Assembly (NCBI GenBank): GCA_016719605.1
Contig: JADJYW010000008.1
Coordinates: forward strand, 372,001-436,000
Length of the DNA stretch: 64,000 nt
Origin: Lewinellaceae bacterium
GTDB taxonomy: Bacteria; Bacteroidota; Bacteroidia; Chitinophagales; Saprospiraceae
Direction of reading: 5' to 3'
Shown here one piece after another: positions 9,787-18,373 of this stretch. Position numbers and translations under genes: made by a program. Position 1 is the stretch's first letter; each line of letters starts with the position of its first letter. Below the pieces are notes generated by a model. The model made no database searches. It was not told where the DNA came from and saw nothing but the letters and a program-made list of their open reading frames with translations.

Positions 9787-10932
9787 ATGCTCATCGAACG
9801 ATTGCAAAAGACTAACCTGCAGAAAGAACTGGTGGAATCGAATAAAGTGCTGGTTTTGTATGGCGCCCGGCAAGTGGGAAAAACGACATTGGTACAGGAA
9901 ATCCTGAAGGGATATTCGGGGAGGGTACTGGAAATCAATGCCGACATGGTACCTTTTTTGGAGGCTCTTTCAAGTCGGAACCTGGACCGACTAACGGGGT
10001 TGGTGCAGGGCTATGATTTGGTTTTTATTGATGAAGCACAACGCATCCCCGACATCGGTATTAACCTGAAAATACTGTACGATAACTTGCCGAATTTGAA
10101 AATCATTGTCACCGGCTCATCCTCGCTTGACCTCGCGAATCGGGTCAAAGAGCCGCTCACCGGACGTACCTGGACGTTTCATCTTTTCCCGATTGCTGTA
10201 GAAGAGTGGGCACGGCACCACAAGGCCAATGACCTTCAGGCGGAACTTCAGTTGGAAAACTGGATGGTTTTCGGACTGTACCCTGAGCTGCTCACCATCG
10301 AAAATACCGAAAAAAAAATTCGATACTTACAAGAAATTACCCATTCCTACCTCTACAAGGACATTTTGACCTTAGCCAACGTCCGCTATCCCGAAAAACT
10401 CCGGCAAATTTTAAAATTGCTTGCCTGGCAAGTCGGAAACCTCGTTTCGGTAAACGAATTGGCCAATACGCTGCAACTGAGTCGGGAGGCAGTCGAAAAC
10501 TATATTGACCTGCTGGAGAAGTCGTTCGTCATTTTTCGACTCCGTGGTTTCAGCCGAAACCTTCGCAAGGAGATGACCAAAATGGATAAAATCTACTTCT
10601 ACGACCTCGGTGTCCGCAATGCCCTGATTGAAAATTTCAACACGTTATCCACCCGGCAAGATGTCGGGCAACTTTGGGAAAACTTCCTGATCACAGAACG
10701 CATCAAAAGCGCCGGCTACCATTTCCGGTTTGCAAATCGGTATTTCTGGAGGACACACACCGGAGCCGAATTAGACTTTCTGGAGGAAAGCGGCGGGATA
10801 CTTTCGGGGTACGAGTTCAAGTGGGGTTCCAAAACCCCAACCGCTCCCGCTACCTGGTTGGAAACCTATCCACAGGCGACATTCAAGGGCGTCAACCGGG
10901 AAAATTTTATGGATTTTATCCGGGGGAAATAA
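9787..10932 (+). CDS. AAA_14/DUF4143 family ATPase
   Basis: 381 residues from the ATG at 9787. Walker A is GARQVGKTT (about residues 25-33), Walker B is LVFIDEAQ (about 79-86), and GSSSLDL is the sensor-1 region. The C-terminal DUF4143 part ends with GAELDFL...YEFKWG, the D-(E/K)-like arrangement of a restriction-endonuclease-like fold. Members of this family are very common orphan ATPases in Bacteroidota and archaea with no settled function. The upstream palindrome suggests its own control. An in-frame start at 9676 exists but would run through the palindrome and promoter box, so the shorter form is preferred. Confidence 0.85.
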   Translation: MLIERLQKTNLQKELVESNKVLVLYGARQVGKTTLVQEILKGYSGRVLEINADMVPFLEALSSRNLDRLTGLVQGYDLVFIDEAQRIPDIGINLKILYDNLPNLKIIVTGSSSLDLANRVKEPLTGRTWTFHLFPIAVEEWARHHKANDLQAELQLENWMVFGLYPELLTIENTEKKIRYLQEITHSYLYKDILTLANVRYPEKLRQILKLLAWQVGNLVSVNELANTLQLSREAVENYIDLLEKSFVIFRLRGFSRNLRKEMTKMDKIYFYDLGVRNALIENFNTLSTRQDVGQLWENFLITERIKSAGYHFRFANRYFWRTHTGAELDFLEESGGILSGYEFKWGSKTPTAPATWLETYPQATFKGVNRENFMDFIRGK

Positions 10933-10955
10933 CGGGGCGGAGCGGCAGGCAGGTC

Positions 10956-11645
10956 TTATGTGTTCACTTGCCAGTTGACGATCGCTTTCCCTTGTTTTTC
11001 CAGCAGCGCATTGGTTTGGCTGAAATGTCCGCATCCCTGAAATCCGTTTCCTGCCAGCGGCGAAGGGTGCGGGGCTTCGAGCACATAGTGCTTTGTTTCG
11101 TCAATCAGTGCCTTTTTGCTTCGGGCAAAATTGCCCCACAGCAAAAACACGATTCCCGTCTTTTTTTCTGAAATGTGGCGAATGACGGCATCGGTGAAGG
11201 TTTGCCAGCCAATTTTTTGATGCGAAGCCGGTTGTCCGGCCTCTACGGTAAGCATGGCATTCAGCAACAGCACGCCTTGTTCGGCCCAGTGCGTCAGGTC
11301 GCCATGCGCAGGAATGGGTAGGCCGAGGTCGCGGTTGATTTCTTTATAAATGTTGACCAAAGAAGGTGGCACTTTTTTGCCTTTTGGCACCGAAAAGCAC
11401 AAGCCCATTGCCTCGCCGGGGTTGTGGTACGGGTCCTGGCCAAGAATGACGACCTGCACCTTGTCGAACGGTGTGGTGTTGAATGCGTTGAAAATCAGCG
11501 ATCCCGGCGGATAGATGATCTTGCCGGCCTGTTTCTCTCGAACTAAAAAAGACTTGATTTCGGCGAAATACGGCTGCCGAAACTCGTCGGCCAAAACCTG
11601 CCGCCAACTTTCCTCCATCTGGATATTTTCGACTTTTTCGGACAT
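10956..11645 (-). CDS. ung: Uracil-DNA glycosylase, family 1
   Basis: 229 residues from the ATG at 11645, the usual family length; an ATG 27 bases upstream is also possible. The water-activating loop GQDPYH (Asp at about residue 71) and the minor-groove HPSPLAGN loop are intact. The enzyme removes uracil from DNA in base-excision repair. It is convergent with the ATPase gene. Its leader carries an array of nonamer repeats shared with three other genes of this window. Confidence 0.95.
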   Translation of the reverse strand: MSEKVENIQMEESWRQVLADEFRQPYFAEIKSFLVREKQAGKIIYPPGSLIFNAFNTTPFDKVQVVILGQDPYHNPGEAMGLCFSVPKGKKVPPSLVNIYKEINRDLGLPIPAHGDLTHWAEQGVLLLNAMLTVEAGQPASHQKIGWQTFTDAVIRHISEKKTGIVFLLWGNFARSKKALIDETKHYVLEAPHPSPLAGNGFQGCGHFSQTNALLEKQGKAIVNWQVNT

Positions 11646-11678
11646 GAACGGTGCGCTTTGATGTGCGGACAAAGATAG

Positions 11679-11786
11679 GATTCGATTTTTTGGATTGATT
11701 CGATTAGGCCGATTGATTCGATTTTTCCGATTTCACAAACTCCACTACCTTTCGCACCCAAACCAAGTCTCTGCTATTTTGAAGCC
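11679..11786 (-). repeat. Nonamer array and conserved 50-bp leader, upstream of ung
   Basis: Read on the minus strand, a block beginning near 11786 (with GGTGCGAAAGGTAGTGGAG) is followed by a tandem array of AATCGAATC / AATCGGCCT nonamers running to 11679, 34 bases before the ung start. The same leader plus array occurs on the plus strand at 16780-16954. Confidence 0.75.
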
Positions 11787-11816
11787 TACACGACTGGACA
11801 TCTTTTTCGAGTATTA

Positions 11817-11996
11817 GAGGCTGTCTCAAAAGCATGGCTTTGACGGGAATTGATTTTTTTCAGACAGGATTTACAAGATTTACAGGATAAATGAGGCGAC
11901 TCCGTCGCCGAAAATCCTGTAAATCCTTTTTATCCTGTCAAAAAATGAATTCGCCTGTCAACGGCGCAATACGGTGCGGACTTATGAGACAGCCTC
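11817..11996. mobile_element. 180-bp terminal-inverted-repeat element (MITE-like), copy 1
   Basis: The ends are GAGGCTGTCTCA and its exact reverse complement TGAGACAGCCTC, extended to 13 bp by a flanking A/T pair. It has no open reading frame. The interior is itself partly self-complementary (GACAGGATTTACAAG... against ...ATCCTGTC, with GGCGAC/GTCGCC near the centre). Two more copies of the same length lie at 59318 and 63027. The transposase that would move it is not in this window and no clear target duplication is seen. Confidence 0.85.
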
Positions 11997-12036
11997 TGGA
12001 TGCCCGGAATTAAAGCCATCATACATAGGTTTGCTA

Positions 12037-12086
12037 TCGCCTAATCGAAACAATCGAGTCAATCGGCCTAATCGAAACAATCGAAA
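12037..12086 (+). repeat. Nonamer array directly upstream of the MBOAT gene
   Basis: Five to six copies of an AATCGAAAC / AATCGAGTC / AATCGGCCT unit end three bases before the ATG at 12090. It lies in inverted orientation to the array before ung, with MITE copy 1 between them. Confidence 0.75.
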
Positions 12087-12089
12087 AAA

Positions 12090-13511
12090 ATGCTTTTCAA
12101 TTCCCTGTCATTCTTCTTCTTTTTCGCGCTGTTACTGGGTTTGCACTATGCGCCCTTGCCGTGGCGGGTGAAAAAGGCCAACCTCTTGTTGGCGAGTTAC
12201 ATTTTTTATGCAGCCTGGAACCCGCCCTTCGTGGTGTTGCTGTGGCTTTCCACAGTGGTGGACTGGTTTGCTGCAAAAAAAATCAGCCAAACCGAGGAGC
12301 CTGGGCGGCGCCGACTTTTCCTGTGGGTAAGCATCGTGCTGAACCTCGGCCTGCTCAGTTATTTCAAATACGGCAAGTTTCTGCTGGACAATTTCACCGC
12401 AATCGTGCAGGCCGCAGGAATAGATTACCAACCGGCGGCGCCGGATATCATCCTGCCTATCGGTATTTCATTTTATACCTTTCAGACGATGGCCTACACG
12501 CTGGACGTGTACCTGCGACAAACCAAACCGGCAGGTTCCTTCCTCGATTTTGCGCTGTTCGTGACGTTTTTTCCGCAATTGGTGGCCGGCCCCATTGTGC
12601 GGCCCACCGAGTTGGTGCCGCAGTTTGAAACGCCCAAACAAGCGAACCTCCAGCAACTGATGTGGGGCCTCGGCCTGCTGACCCTGGGTCTTTTCCAAAA
12701 AATGGTTGTGGCGGACACGCTCCTGTCCAAAACTTCAGACATGGTTTTTGGCAGCGAACAAGCCCTGCACGGCCTGGATGCCTGGATGGGCGTGCTGGCA
12801 TTTTCGGGGCAAATTTTTTGTGATTTTGCCGGCTACTCCACCGCAGCCATCGGCATCGCACTCTGCCTCGGGTTTGCTTTGCCGGAAAACTTCCACTGCC
12901 CGTACGGAGCAGTAGGTTTTTCGGATTTCTGGCGGCGCTGGCATATCACGTTGTCTTCCTGGCTGCGCGATTACCTGTACATCCCGCTGGGCGGCAATCG
13001 GCTGGGCGCCACGCGCACATACGTCAACCTGATGATTACCATGGTACTGGGCGGCCTGTGGCACGGCGCCAACTGGACATTTGTAGCCTGGGGCGCCCTG
13101 CACGGCGTCTATCTGAGCGCCGAACGCGTGGTGCGCGGCTGGTGGGGCCACAAACCCTGGGCCTCCTTCCCGATCGTGACCATGGTATTTGCCGTTGGCA
13201 CATTTTACCTCATCGCCCTCACCTGGGTGTTCTTCCGGGCGACCACGTTCTCCAAAGCAGGCCAATTGCTGGCATCCATGCATGGTTGGCATCCGGAGGG
13301 CGCCCAAATTTTGCCCACCACCCAGATCATTCTGGTGGCCGCCACGATGACGGCGATGGTGGGCATGCACTGGTCCATGCGCAACGTCACACTGGAAGCA
13401 GTGGTCAGCCGAAGTCCGGCCTGGCTGGTGGCAGCCGTTTGGTCCGTGCTGTTATTTTCACTAATTATCAATCAAGGAGGCGGTAATGCATTCATATACT
13501 TTCAATTCTAA
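12090..13511 (+). CDS. MBOAT-family O-acyltransferase (AlgI-like)
   Basis: 473 residues, with about ten hydrophobic membrane segments. The family hallmarks are present: FWRRWHITLSSWLRDYLYIP (about residues 280-300) and GGLWHGANWTFVAWG with the presumed catalytic His at about residue 325. AlgI-like proteins pass acetyl groups across the inner membrane for attachment to exopolysaccharides or other envelope glycans. The next gene overlaps its 3' end by 26 bases and encodes an SGNH-like partner, so the pair probably acts as one acetylation system. The polymer that is modified cannot be told from sequence. Confidence 0.9.
   Translation: MLFNSLSFFFFFALLLGLHYAPLPWRVKKANLLLASYIFYAAWNPPFVVLLWLSTVVDWFAAKKISQTEEPGRRRLFLWVSIVLNLGLLSYFKYGKFLLDNFTAIVQAAGIDYQPAAPDIILPIGISFYTFQTMAYTLDVYLRQTKPAGSFLDFALFVTFFPQLVAGPIVRPTELVPQFETPKQANLQQLMWGLGLLTLGLFQKMVVADTLLSKTSDMVFGSEQALHGLDAWMGVLAFSGQIFCDFAGYSTAAIGIALCLGFALPENFHCPYGAVGFSDFWRRWHITLSSWLRDYLYIPLGGNRLGATRTYVNLMITMVLGGLWHGANWTFVAWGALHGVYLSAERVVRGWWGHKPWASFPIVTMVFAVGTFYLIALTWVFFRATTFSKAGQLLASMHGWHPEGAQILPTTQIILVAATMTAMVGMHWSMRNVTLEAVVSRSPAWLVAAVWSVLLFSLIINQGGGNAFIYFQF
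13474..13480 (+). promoter_or_regulatory. Strong Shine-Dalgarno (AAGGAGG) inside the MBOAT gene
   Basis: AAGGAGG lies five bases before the ATG at 13486 and within the last codons of the MBOAT gene. Such strong sites are uncommon in Bacteroidota and here it fixes the start of the overlapping gene. Confidence 0.7.
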
Positions 13512-14628
13512 GACAGAACTATTCGAACGCGGTGTACCGAAACGGCCCTGGGGGCGCATTGGTCTGATTGCCTTTCTCGTGGTGGTTGCGGCCACCGCCG
13601 GTTGGGAACTGTACTGGCGCGGACAGGGCTACGAGCCTTCGTACGATTCCACGGACAGCTCATGGTCCGAGTTTCGGGCCAAGGCCCAAAACGCCGGGCC
13701 GGAGTATACCATCATCACGGGATCCTCGCGGGCGCTGTTCGACATAGACCTGCCTACCTGGCGTACCGAAACCGGCAACGAGCATCTGATCCAGTTGGCC
13801 AAAGAAGGCGCCTCTCCGCTGCCCATTGTGCGCGACCTGGTTCAAAATACCAACTTTTCGGGCACGCTGATCGTGTCGGTGGCGCCGGGCCTTTTTTTCT
13901 CCAAACGCAGCATGCACGACTCGGACGCGGAGGGCTTGGTCAAACACTACCACAACTGGTCGCCCGCCCAAAAGATGGAGCATTGGGCCAACCTGCTGAT
14001 GGAGCCAACCTTTGTTTTTGTAGAGAAAGGGGCGCTCAATCTTGGCAACCTTCTGCAGGAAATGGAAATGCCCAACCGCCCCAACTACCTGGCCGGTTAT
14101 GACGGAGTACCCAAACTTTCCAACGACACCCGCGAGCGCCAGGCCCGCATGTGGAGCAAAGTGGTGACGGACACCGCGTACGCCAGGCGCGTGCGGGGAA
14201 TATGGATGGGCTTCAGTGCGCGCACCGGCCCGCTCATGCGTCCGGCCGACTACGCCTCCAAAAAAGCGGAAGCCGTGGCCGGGCAATTCATGCCCATGCC
14301 ACCGTTCATACGGTTTACGCCGGGCGAGCGCGATTCGTTTTTTATGGAAATCAAATCCTGGACGGACCAGTTCCGGCAGCGGGGCGGCAAGATAATTTTC
14401 ATCCGCCCGCCTTCGGCCGGTATGTTGTACAAACTGGAGGAACAATCGTTTCCGCGCAAAGAAACCTGGGACGCCCTGCTCGAAAAAACAGGCGTGCCCG
14501 GTATTCATTTCGAGGACCATCCCGAACTGCAAGGATTTGAACTGCCCGAATGGTCGCACTTGCGCGCCGAACACGCTCCGCCGTTTACGAAGGCGCTGGC
14601 GCGGTTGGTGGTATCAGCGCTTCGGTGA
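13486..14628 (+). CDS. SGNH-like membrane-anchored protein paired with MBOAT (AlgJ/AlgX/DltD-like)
   Basis: 380 residues. A single membrane anchor (about residues 24-44) is followed by a periplasmic domain that opens with ITGSSRALFDID, resembling block I of SGNH esterases and acetyltransferases, and closes with PEWSHLRAEHA, which could hold the catalytic His. Proteins of this type receive acetyl groups from an MBOAT partner and transfer them to a glycan. The 26-base overlap with the MBOAT gene and its own strong ribosome site indicate coupled translation. No closer family is recognisable. Confidence 0.7.
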   Translation: MHSYTFNSKTELFERGVPKRPWGRIGLIAFLVVVAATAGWELYWRGQGYEPSYDSTDSSWSEFRAKAQNAGPEYTIITGSSRALFDIDLPTWRTETGNEHLIQLAKEGASPLPIVRDLVQNTNFSGTLIVSVAPGLFFSKRSMHDSDAEGLVKHYHNWSPAQKMEHWANLLMEPTFVFVEKGALNLGNLLQEMEMPNRPNYLAGYDGVPKLSNDTRERQARMWSKVVTDTAYARRVRGIWMGFSARTGPLMRPADYASKKAEAVAGQFMPMPPFIRFTPGERDSFFMEIKSWTDQFRQRGGKIIFIRPPSAGMLYKLEEQSFPRKETWDALLEKTGVPGIHFEDHPELQGFELPEWSHLRAEHAPPFTKALARLVVSALR

Positions 14629-14675
14629 GCTCATCCCTCGTGGTGAAACCAAGCGGCATTTTTTGTAGAAACTAG

Positions 14676-14683
14676 TACATTTG
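14676..14683 (+). promoter_or_regulatory. Possible -7 promoter box (TACATTTG) of the toxin-antitoxin operon
   Basis: TACATTTG fits TAnnTTTG and lies 18 bases before the antitoxin ATG. The upstream TTTG at 14662 is too close to be a standard -33 box, so only the -7 element is supported. Confidence 0.3.
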
Positions 14684-14701
14684 TAAAAAAATAGACTTGG
14701 T

Positions 14702-14941
14702 ATGAGCATCGCCGAAATCAAAGTGGATATACTCAAATACATTGCTGCCACCAATGACAAAACCTTTTTGAGTGAGGTATTGGCCTACATTCGGTCATCA
14801 CGCAAAGACCACGACTGGTGGGACGATCTGGACGAGTCCGACATAGAATCCATCGAAGAAGGAAATCGTCAGTTGGAGCGCGGAGCGGGCATTTCAAATG
14901 ATGACGTGCGTGCAAAAGCAAAACAAATTTTGAGCCAGTAA
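14702..14941 (+). CDS. Small antitoxin-like protein
   Basis: 79 residues, acidic in its middle (HDWWDDLDESDIESIEEG) and helical throughout. It has the size, charge pattern and position of Bacteroidota antitoxins that precede RelE/ParE-like toxins; no DNA-binding fold is evident by eye. The toxin gene starts 16 bases downstream. Function is assigned mostly from context. Confidence 0.65.
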   Translation: MSIAEIKVDILKYIAATNDKTFLSEVLAYIRSSRKDHDWWDDLDESDIESIEEGNRQLERGAGISNDDVRAKAKQILSQ

Positions 14942-14957
14942 CCGCATCTTGTTCGCC

Positions 14958-15239
14958 ATGCCTACCCCAATTGTCTGGTCACCCCTTGCTTACGATAAGT
15001 ATCTGGAGTTATTGAAATTGTGGCACGACCAATCGCTCGATTACGCCCTGAAGTTGGACGATGCCGTCGAGAAATTGCTCTTGAACCTGGAACAGTTCAA
15101 AAATATGTGTCCACCGGCCACTAAACGGCCACTATTTCGCAAATGCACCCTGCTAAAACGGTATGCACTCATTTACCGCAATGATCAAGATATGATCTGG
15201 ATCGTGGATATTTTGGACAACCGCAAGCAAAAAGGCTAA
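14958..15239 (+). CDS. RelE/ParE-family toxin
   Basis: 93 residues from the ATG at 14958. The pattern is that of the RelE/ParE superfamily: an N-terminal strand (IVWSPLAYDKYLELL), two long helices, then strands with basic residues (RPLFRKCTLLKRYALIYR) and a final WIVDILDNRK. Members either cleave mRNA on the ribosome or poison gyrase; which one applies here is not clear. Its last four bases overlap the end of the convergent dipeptidase gene. Confidence 0.75.
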   Translation: MPTPIVWSPLAYDKYLELLKLWHDQSLDYALKLDDAVEKLLLNLEQFKNMCPPATKRPLFRKCTLLKRYALIYRNDQDMIWIVDILDNRKQKG

Positions 15240-16705
15240 GCCCGCGTGCTCATCGCCTCCAGCACCCTTTTCAGCAAATCGTAGAATTTCTCCACCGCCG
15301 GGATGTGCACGCGTTCGTCCGGCGAGTGCGCACCCGTGATGGTGGGGCCAAACGAAATCATGTCCATGCCCGGATACTTGCCACCGAGGATACCGCACTC
15401 TAATCCGGCGTGGATGGCCTTGATCTCCGGGGCTTTGCCGTATAGTTCCGTGGCGGCGGTGCGGCAGATTTGTAGCAGCGGCGACTGCATATTGGGCTGC
15501 CAGCCGGGGTAACCGTCGGAGTGCGTCACTTTGGCGCCCGCCAGTTTCAGTCCGGCAGCCACGCTGGCGGCGATGTAGCGTTTGGCGCTTTCCACCGAAC
15601 TGCGCTGGTTGGCGCCGATGGTCAGGGTATGGTCGTCGCTGACGATGGTCGCCAGGTTCGTGGACGTTTCCACCAAATCCGCGATGTCGGTGCTCATGCG
15701 CACCACCCCGTGCGGCAGGGCCAGCAGGGTGTTCAGTATTTTTTTGGCAAACGGCTTGGCATACACGAGAGCGGGCATGGAAACGGGTTCCAGCGACACT
15801 TGTGCGCCGCCGTCCGCCGTGCGGAATTCATTTTGAAAATCCTGCTCGCAGCGCGCCACGACCGCTTGGGCTTTTTCCACGGCCGATGCGGGCAGCACCA
15901 CGGTCACTTCCGCCTCACGCGGAATGGCGTTGCGCTTGCTGCCACCTTGCAGGTGGGTGATCTGCGGGGACAGCGGCTGCAGTGCCAGGAGCGTGCGGGC
16001 CAGCAATTTGATCGCATTGGCGCGGCCGACGTGGATTTCCGTGCCGGAGTGGCCGCCCTTTAGACCCGATACCCGCAGGGCAAAAGCAACGCAGCCGGCG
16101 CCCGGTGCTGCGGTATTTTTCACCTGAAAAACGCCCGCCGTGTCCATGCCGCCGGCACAGCCGATGCAAAACACACCGTCCTCCTCGGTGTCGAGGTTGA
16201 GCAGGTACTTGCCCCGGAGCATTTTGGAAGAAATCTGGTTGGCGCCGGTGAGGCCCGTTTCTTCATCCACCGTGATGAGGATTTCCAGCGGGCCGTGTAT
16301 GGCGGTGGGGTCGCCGGCAATAGCCAGTGCTGCCGCTACGCCGATACCGTTGTCGGCGCCGAGGGTCGTGCCGTTGGCGCCGATCCAGTCGTCGTGGCGC
16401 ACGAGATGGATGGGGTCGTGGTCGAAATCGTGCGTGGTGCCCCGGTTTTTTTCGCACACCATGTCGCTGTGGCCTTGCAGCACCACCGTGGGCGCTTTTT
16501 CGCGACCTTTGGTGGCCGGTATGTGGGCAACGAGGTTGCCAACCTTGTCCTTGGTGTACTTCAGGCCCATGCTTTGGAACAGTTGTTCGAAGTGGGCGGT
16601 GATGCGCTCCTCTTTTTTCGAGGGGCGGGGAATTTGTGTGATTTCAAAGAAACGCTGCCAGAGCAGCTCAGGCGCGAGGCCCTCAATGGCTTGACGTGAA
16701 GACAT
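15236..16705 (-). CDS. pepD: Cytosolic aminoacyl-histidine dipeptidase (M20 family, PepD type)
   Basis: 489 residues, the full family length. Zinc and catalytic motifs are in order: GHSDMVC (His ligand, Asp), GADNGIG (bridging Asp), DEETGLTG (catalytic Glu and Glu ligand), LDTEEDG (Asp ligand) and GAHSPDERVHI (last His ligand). PepD hydrolyses Xaa-His and other dipeptides in the cytoplasm. The start at 16705 lies nine bases from a nonamer array shared with three other genes. The 3' end overlaps the toxin gene tail to tail. Confidence 0.93.
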   Translation of the reverse strand: MSSRQAIEGLAPELLWQRFFEITQIPRPSKKEERITAHFEQLFQSMGLKYTKDKVGNLVAHIPATKGREKAPTVVLQGHSDMVCEKNRGTTHDFDHDPIHLVRHDDWIGANGTTLGADNGIGVAAALAIAGDPTAIHGPLEILITVDEETGLTGANQISSKMLRGKYLLNLDTEEDGVFCIGCAGGMDTAGVFQVKNTAAPGAGCVAFALRVSGLKGGHSGTEIHVGRANAIKLLARTLLALQPLSPQITHLQGGSKRNAIPREAEVTVVLPASAVEKAQAVVARCEQDFQNEFRTADGGAQVSLEPVSMPALVYAKPFAKKILNTLLALPHGVVRMSTDIADLVETSTNLATIVSDDHTLTIGANQRSSVESAKRYIAASVAAGLKLAGAKVTHSDGYPGWQPNMQSPLLQICRTAATELYGKAPEIKAIHAGLECGILGGKYPGMDMISFGPTITGAHSPDERVHIPAVEKFYDLLKRVLEAMSTRA

Positions 16706-16713
16706 GGTGTGGT

Positions 16714-16756
16714 TGAATTGATTCGATTGATTCGATTAGGCCGATTGATTCGATTG
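16714..16756 (-). repeat. Nonamer array upstream of the dipeptidase gene
   Basis: On the minus strand AATCGAATC, AATCGGCCT and AATCGAATC units follow one another and stop nine bases before the pepD start. It faces the array at 16833-16954 in inverted orientation. Confidence 0.75.
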
Positions 16757-16779
16757 GCAAAGTTAGAGGGGGCTCTTGA

Positions 16780-16954
16780 TTTCAAAATAGCATTGTTCTT
16801 TGTTTTCGGTGCGAAAGGTAGTGGAGTTTATGAAATCGGAACAATCAGAACAATCGGCCTAATCGGATCAATCGGCCTAATCGGATCAATCGAATCAATC
16901 GAATCAATCGGATCAATCGAACTAATCGAATCAATCGGAACAATCAAATCAATC
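16780..16954 (+). repeat. Conserved leader plus long nonamer array upstream of the E2 gene
   Basis: The block TTCAAAATAGCA...GGTGCGAAAGGTAGTGGAG (16790-16825) matches the minus-strand block at 11734-11786. It is followed by about thirteen nonamers of the AATCG(A/G)ATC and AATCGGCCT types. Because the unit is nine bases, the array can be read as an open frame of Ile, Glu, Ser and Gly; this is a by-product, not a gene. Confidence 0.8.
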
Positions 16955-16994
16955 ATTTACCCCATCTTTGCCGGCCTTAAAACAGCGTACATCC

Positions 16995-18264
16995 ATGACA
17001 TACGAATACAAACTACCCGCTCTTGGCGACGGCGTGACCGGAAAAATCACCGAAATACTCGTCCGCCCTGGCGATACCGTCAGCAAAGAACAGATTGTGG
17101 TCATTGTCGGCACCGACAAAGTGGACGCCGAGATGCCCGTGGACGCCGACGGCACGGTGGAGGAAATTCTCGTTAAAGTTGGCGACGATGTGGGCGAGGG
17201 CGCCCTTATTCTGCGCCTGAAAACCAGTGGTGCCGGCGCAGAAACACCAAGCCCGGCCGCGCCCGGCTTCACCCGCTCCGCCGCCTGCAGCACCTGCTGC
17301 CGCACCGACACCGGCAAGCGCCCCGCCGCCGGCAGCCCCGGCAGCTGCTCCGAGTACACCCGGCAGCCTGCGCACCAGCCCGCTCGCCCGCAAACGCGCC
17401 AAGGAACTGGGCATTGACCTGGCCGACGTGCGCCCGCAGAGCGGCGGCGACCGCATTTCCTACAAGGATGTGGTGGATTTTGTGAAACGGAAAATAGACA
17501 CCGGCGGCGGCTCCGCTGCACCAGGCGCTGCACCGGCCAACAAACCGCTGCCTAATTTTGACAAATTCGGCGCTACCGACCGCCAGCCGCAAAGCCGCAT
17601 CGGTGTCGTGACCGCCGACAACATGGTGTACGCCTTCAACGCCATCCCGCACGCCTGGATATCGGAAAAAGCCGACATCACCCGCCTCGAAGAATTGCGC
17701 CAGCAGTACAAAGACCAGGTGAAAGCCTCGGGTGGCAGCCTTACCACCACCGCCATCCTCACCAAGGCCGTGGCTGCTGTGCTGCGCAAAATGCCGCAGT
17801 TCAACGCCAGCTACGACGCGGAAAAACGCGAGGTCATTTTCAAAAAATTCTATAACATCGGTATCGCCGTGGACACTCCGCGCGGCCTGCTGGTGCCCGT
17901 CCTCCGCAACGTGGATCAAAAAAGCCTCACGGAAATATCCGTGGAACTTTCCGAACTCAGCACCCGCACCCGCGACGGCAAGAACAAACTCGAAGACCTG
18001 GAGGGTGGCACGTTCAGCATTTCCAACATCGGCGGTATCGGCGGCACCAATATGATCTCTATTGTCAACTGGCCGGAAGTGGCTATTCTGAGCATCACCG
18101 CCGCCCACTACGAACCGGTCTGGAATGGTACCGCTTTCGAGCCGCGCCTGATGATGCCCATGACCATCGGCTGGGACCACCGCGTGATCAACGGCGCCGA
18201 CGCCGCGCGTTTCCTGCAACAATTGAAAGCTATTCTGGAGGAGCCGTTCCTCGGCTGGCTGTAG
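16995..18264 (+). CDS. 2-oxoacid dehydrogenase E2 (dihydrolipoyl acyltransferase), frameshifted in linker
   Basis: The domains follow the E2 order: one lipoyl domain (residues 1-78, lipoyl Lys at about 42 in GTDKVDAEMP), an Ala/Pro linker, an E3-binding domain (TSPLARKRAKELGI), a second linker and the catalytic domain. Two frames are used, 16995 to about 17270 and about 17265 to 18264; the switch falls in the G/C-rich Ala/Pro linker and one extra base explains it. The enzyme passes acyl groups from the decarboxylase to CoA. E1 and E3 genes are not adjacent. In the active-site motif the sequence is DHRVINGAD: the family Asp of HxxxDG is replaced by Asn, which some relatives may share. Which oxoacid is used cannot be told. 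Confidence 0.85.
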
Positions 18265-18279
18265 TTTTTGAAGAACCGG

Positions 18280-18317
18280 AAAACCTTCCAGATTTGAAAA
18301 TTTGGAAGGTTTTTTTT
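18280..18317 (+). terminator. Rho-independent terminator after E2
   Basis: AACCTTCCA pairs with TGGAAGGTT, and the stem runs directly into eight Ts, 15 bases after the E2 stop codon. Confidence 0.85.
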
Positions 18318-18373
18318 GTTGAAAAATATACATTTCTATCCTCCCCTTCGCACCTCCACCCATCCGTTTTGCT

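Noticed and set aside
11734..11786. tRNA or small structured RNA gene in the conserved leader
   Set aside because: No cloverleaf pairing or CCA-type end; the block is shared only as part of the nonamer repeat family.
16833..16954. CRISPR array
   Set aside because: Units are nine bases in direct tandem with no unique spacers, and no cas gene is near.
16709..17176. Frame translating the nonamer array into Ile-Glu-Ser-Ile-Gly repeats
   Set aside because: The period of nine keeps any frame open. There is no start signal and it runs into the E2 gene in another frame.
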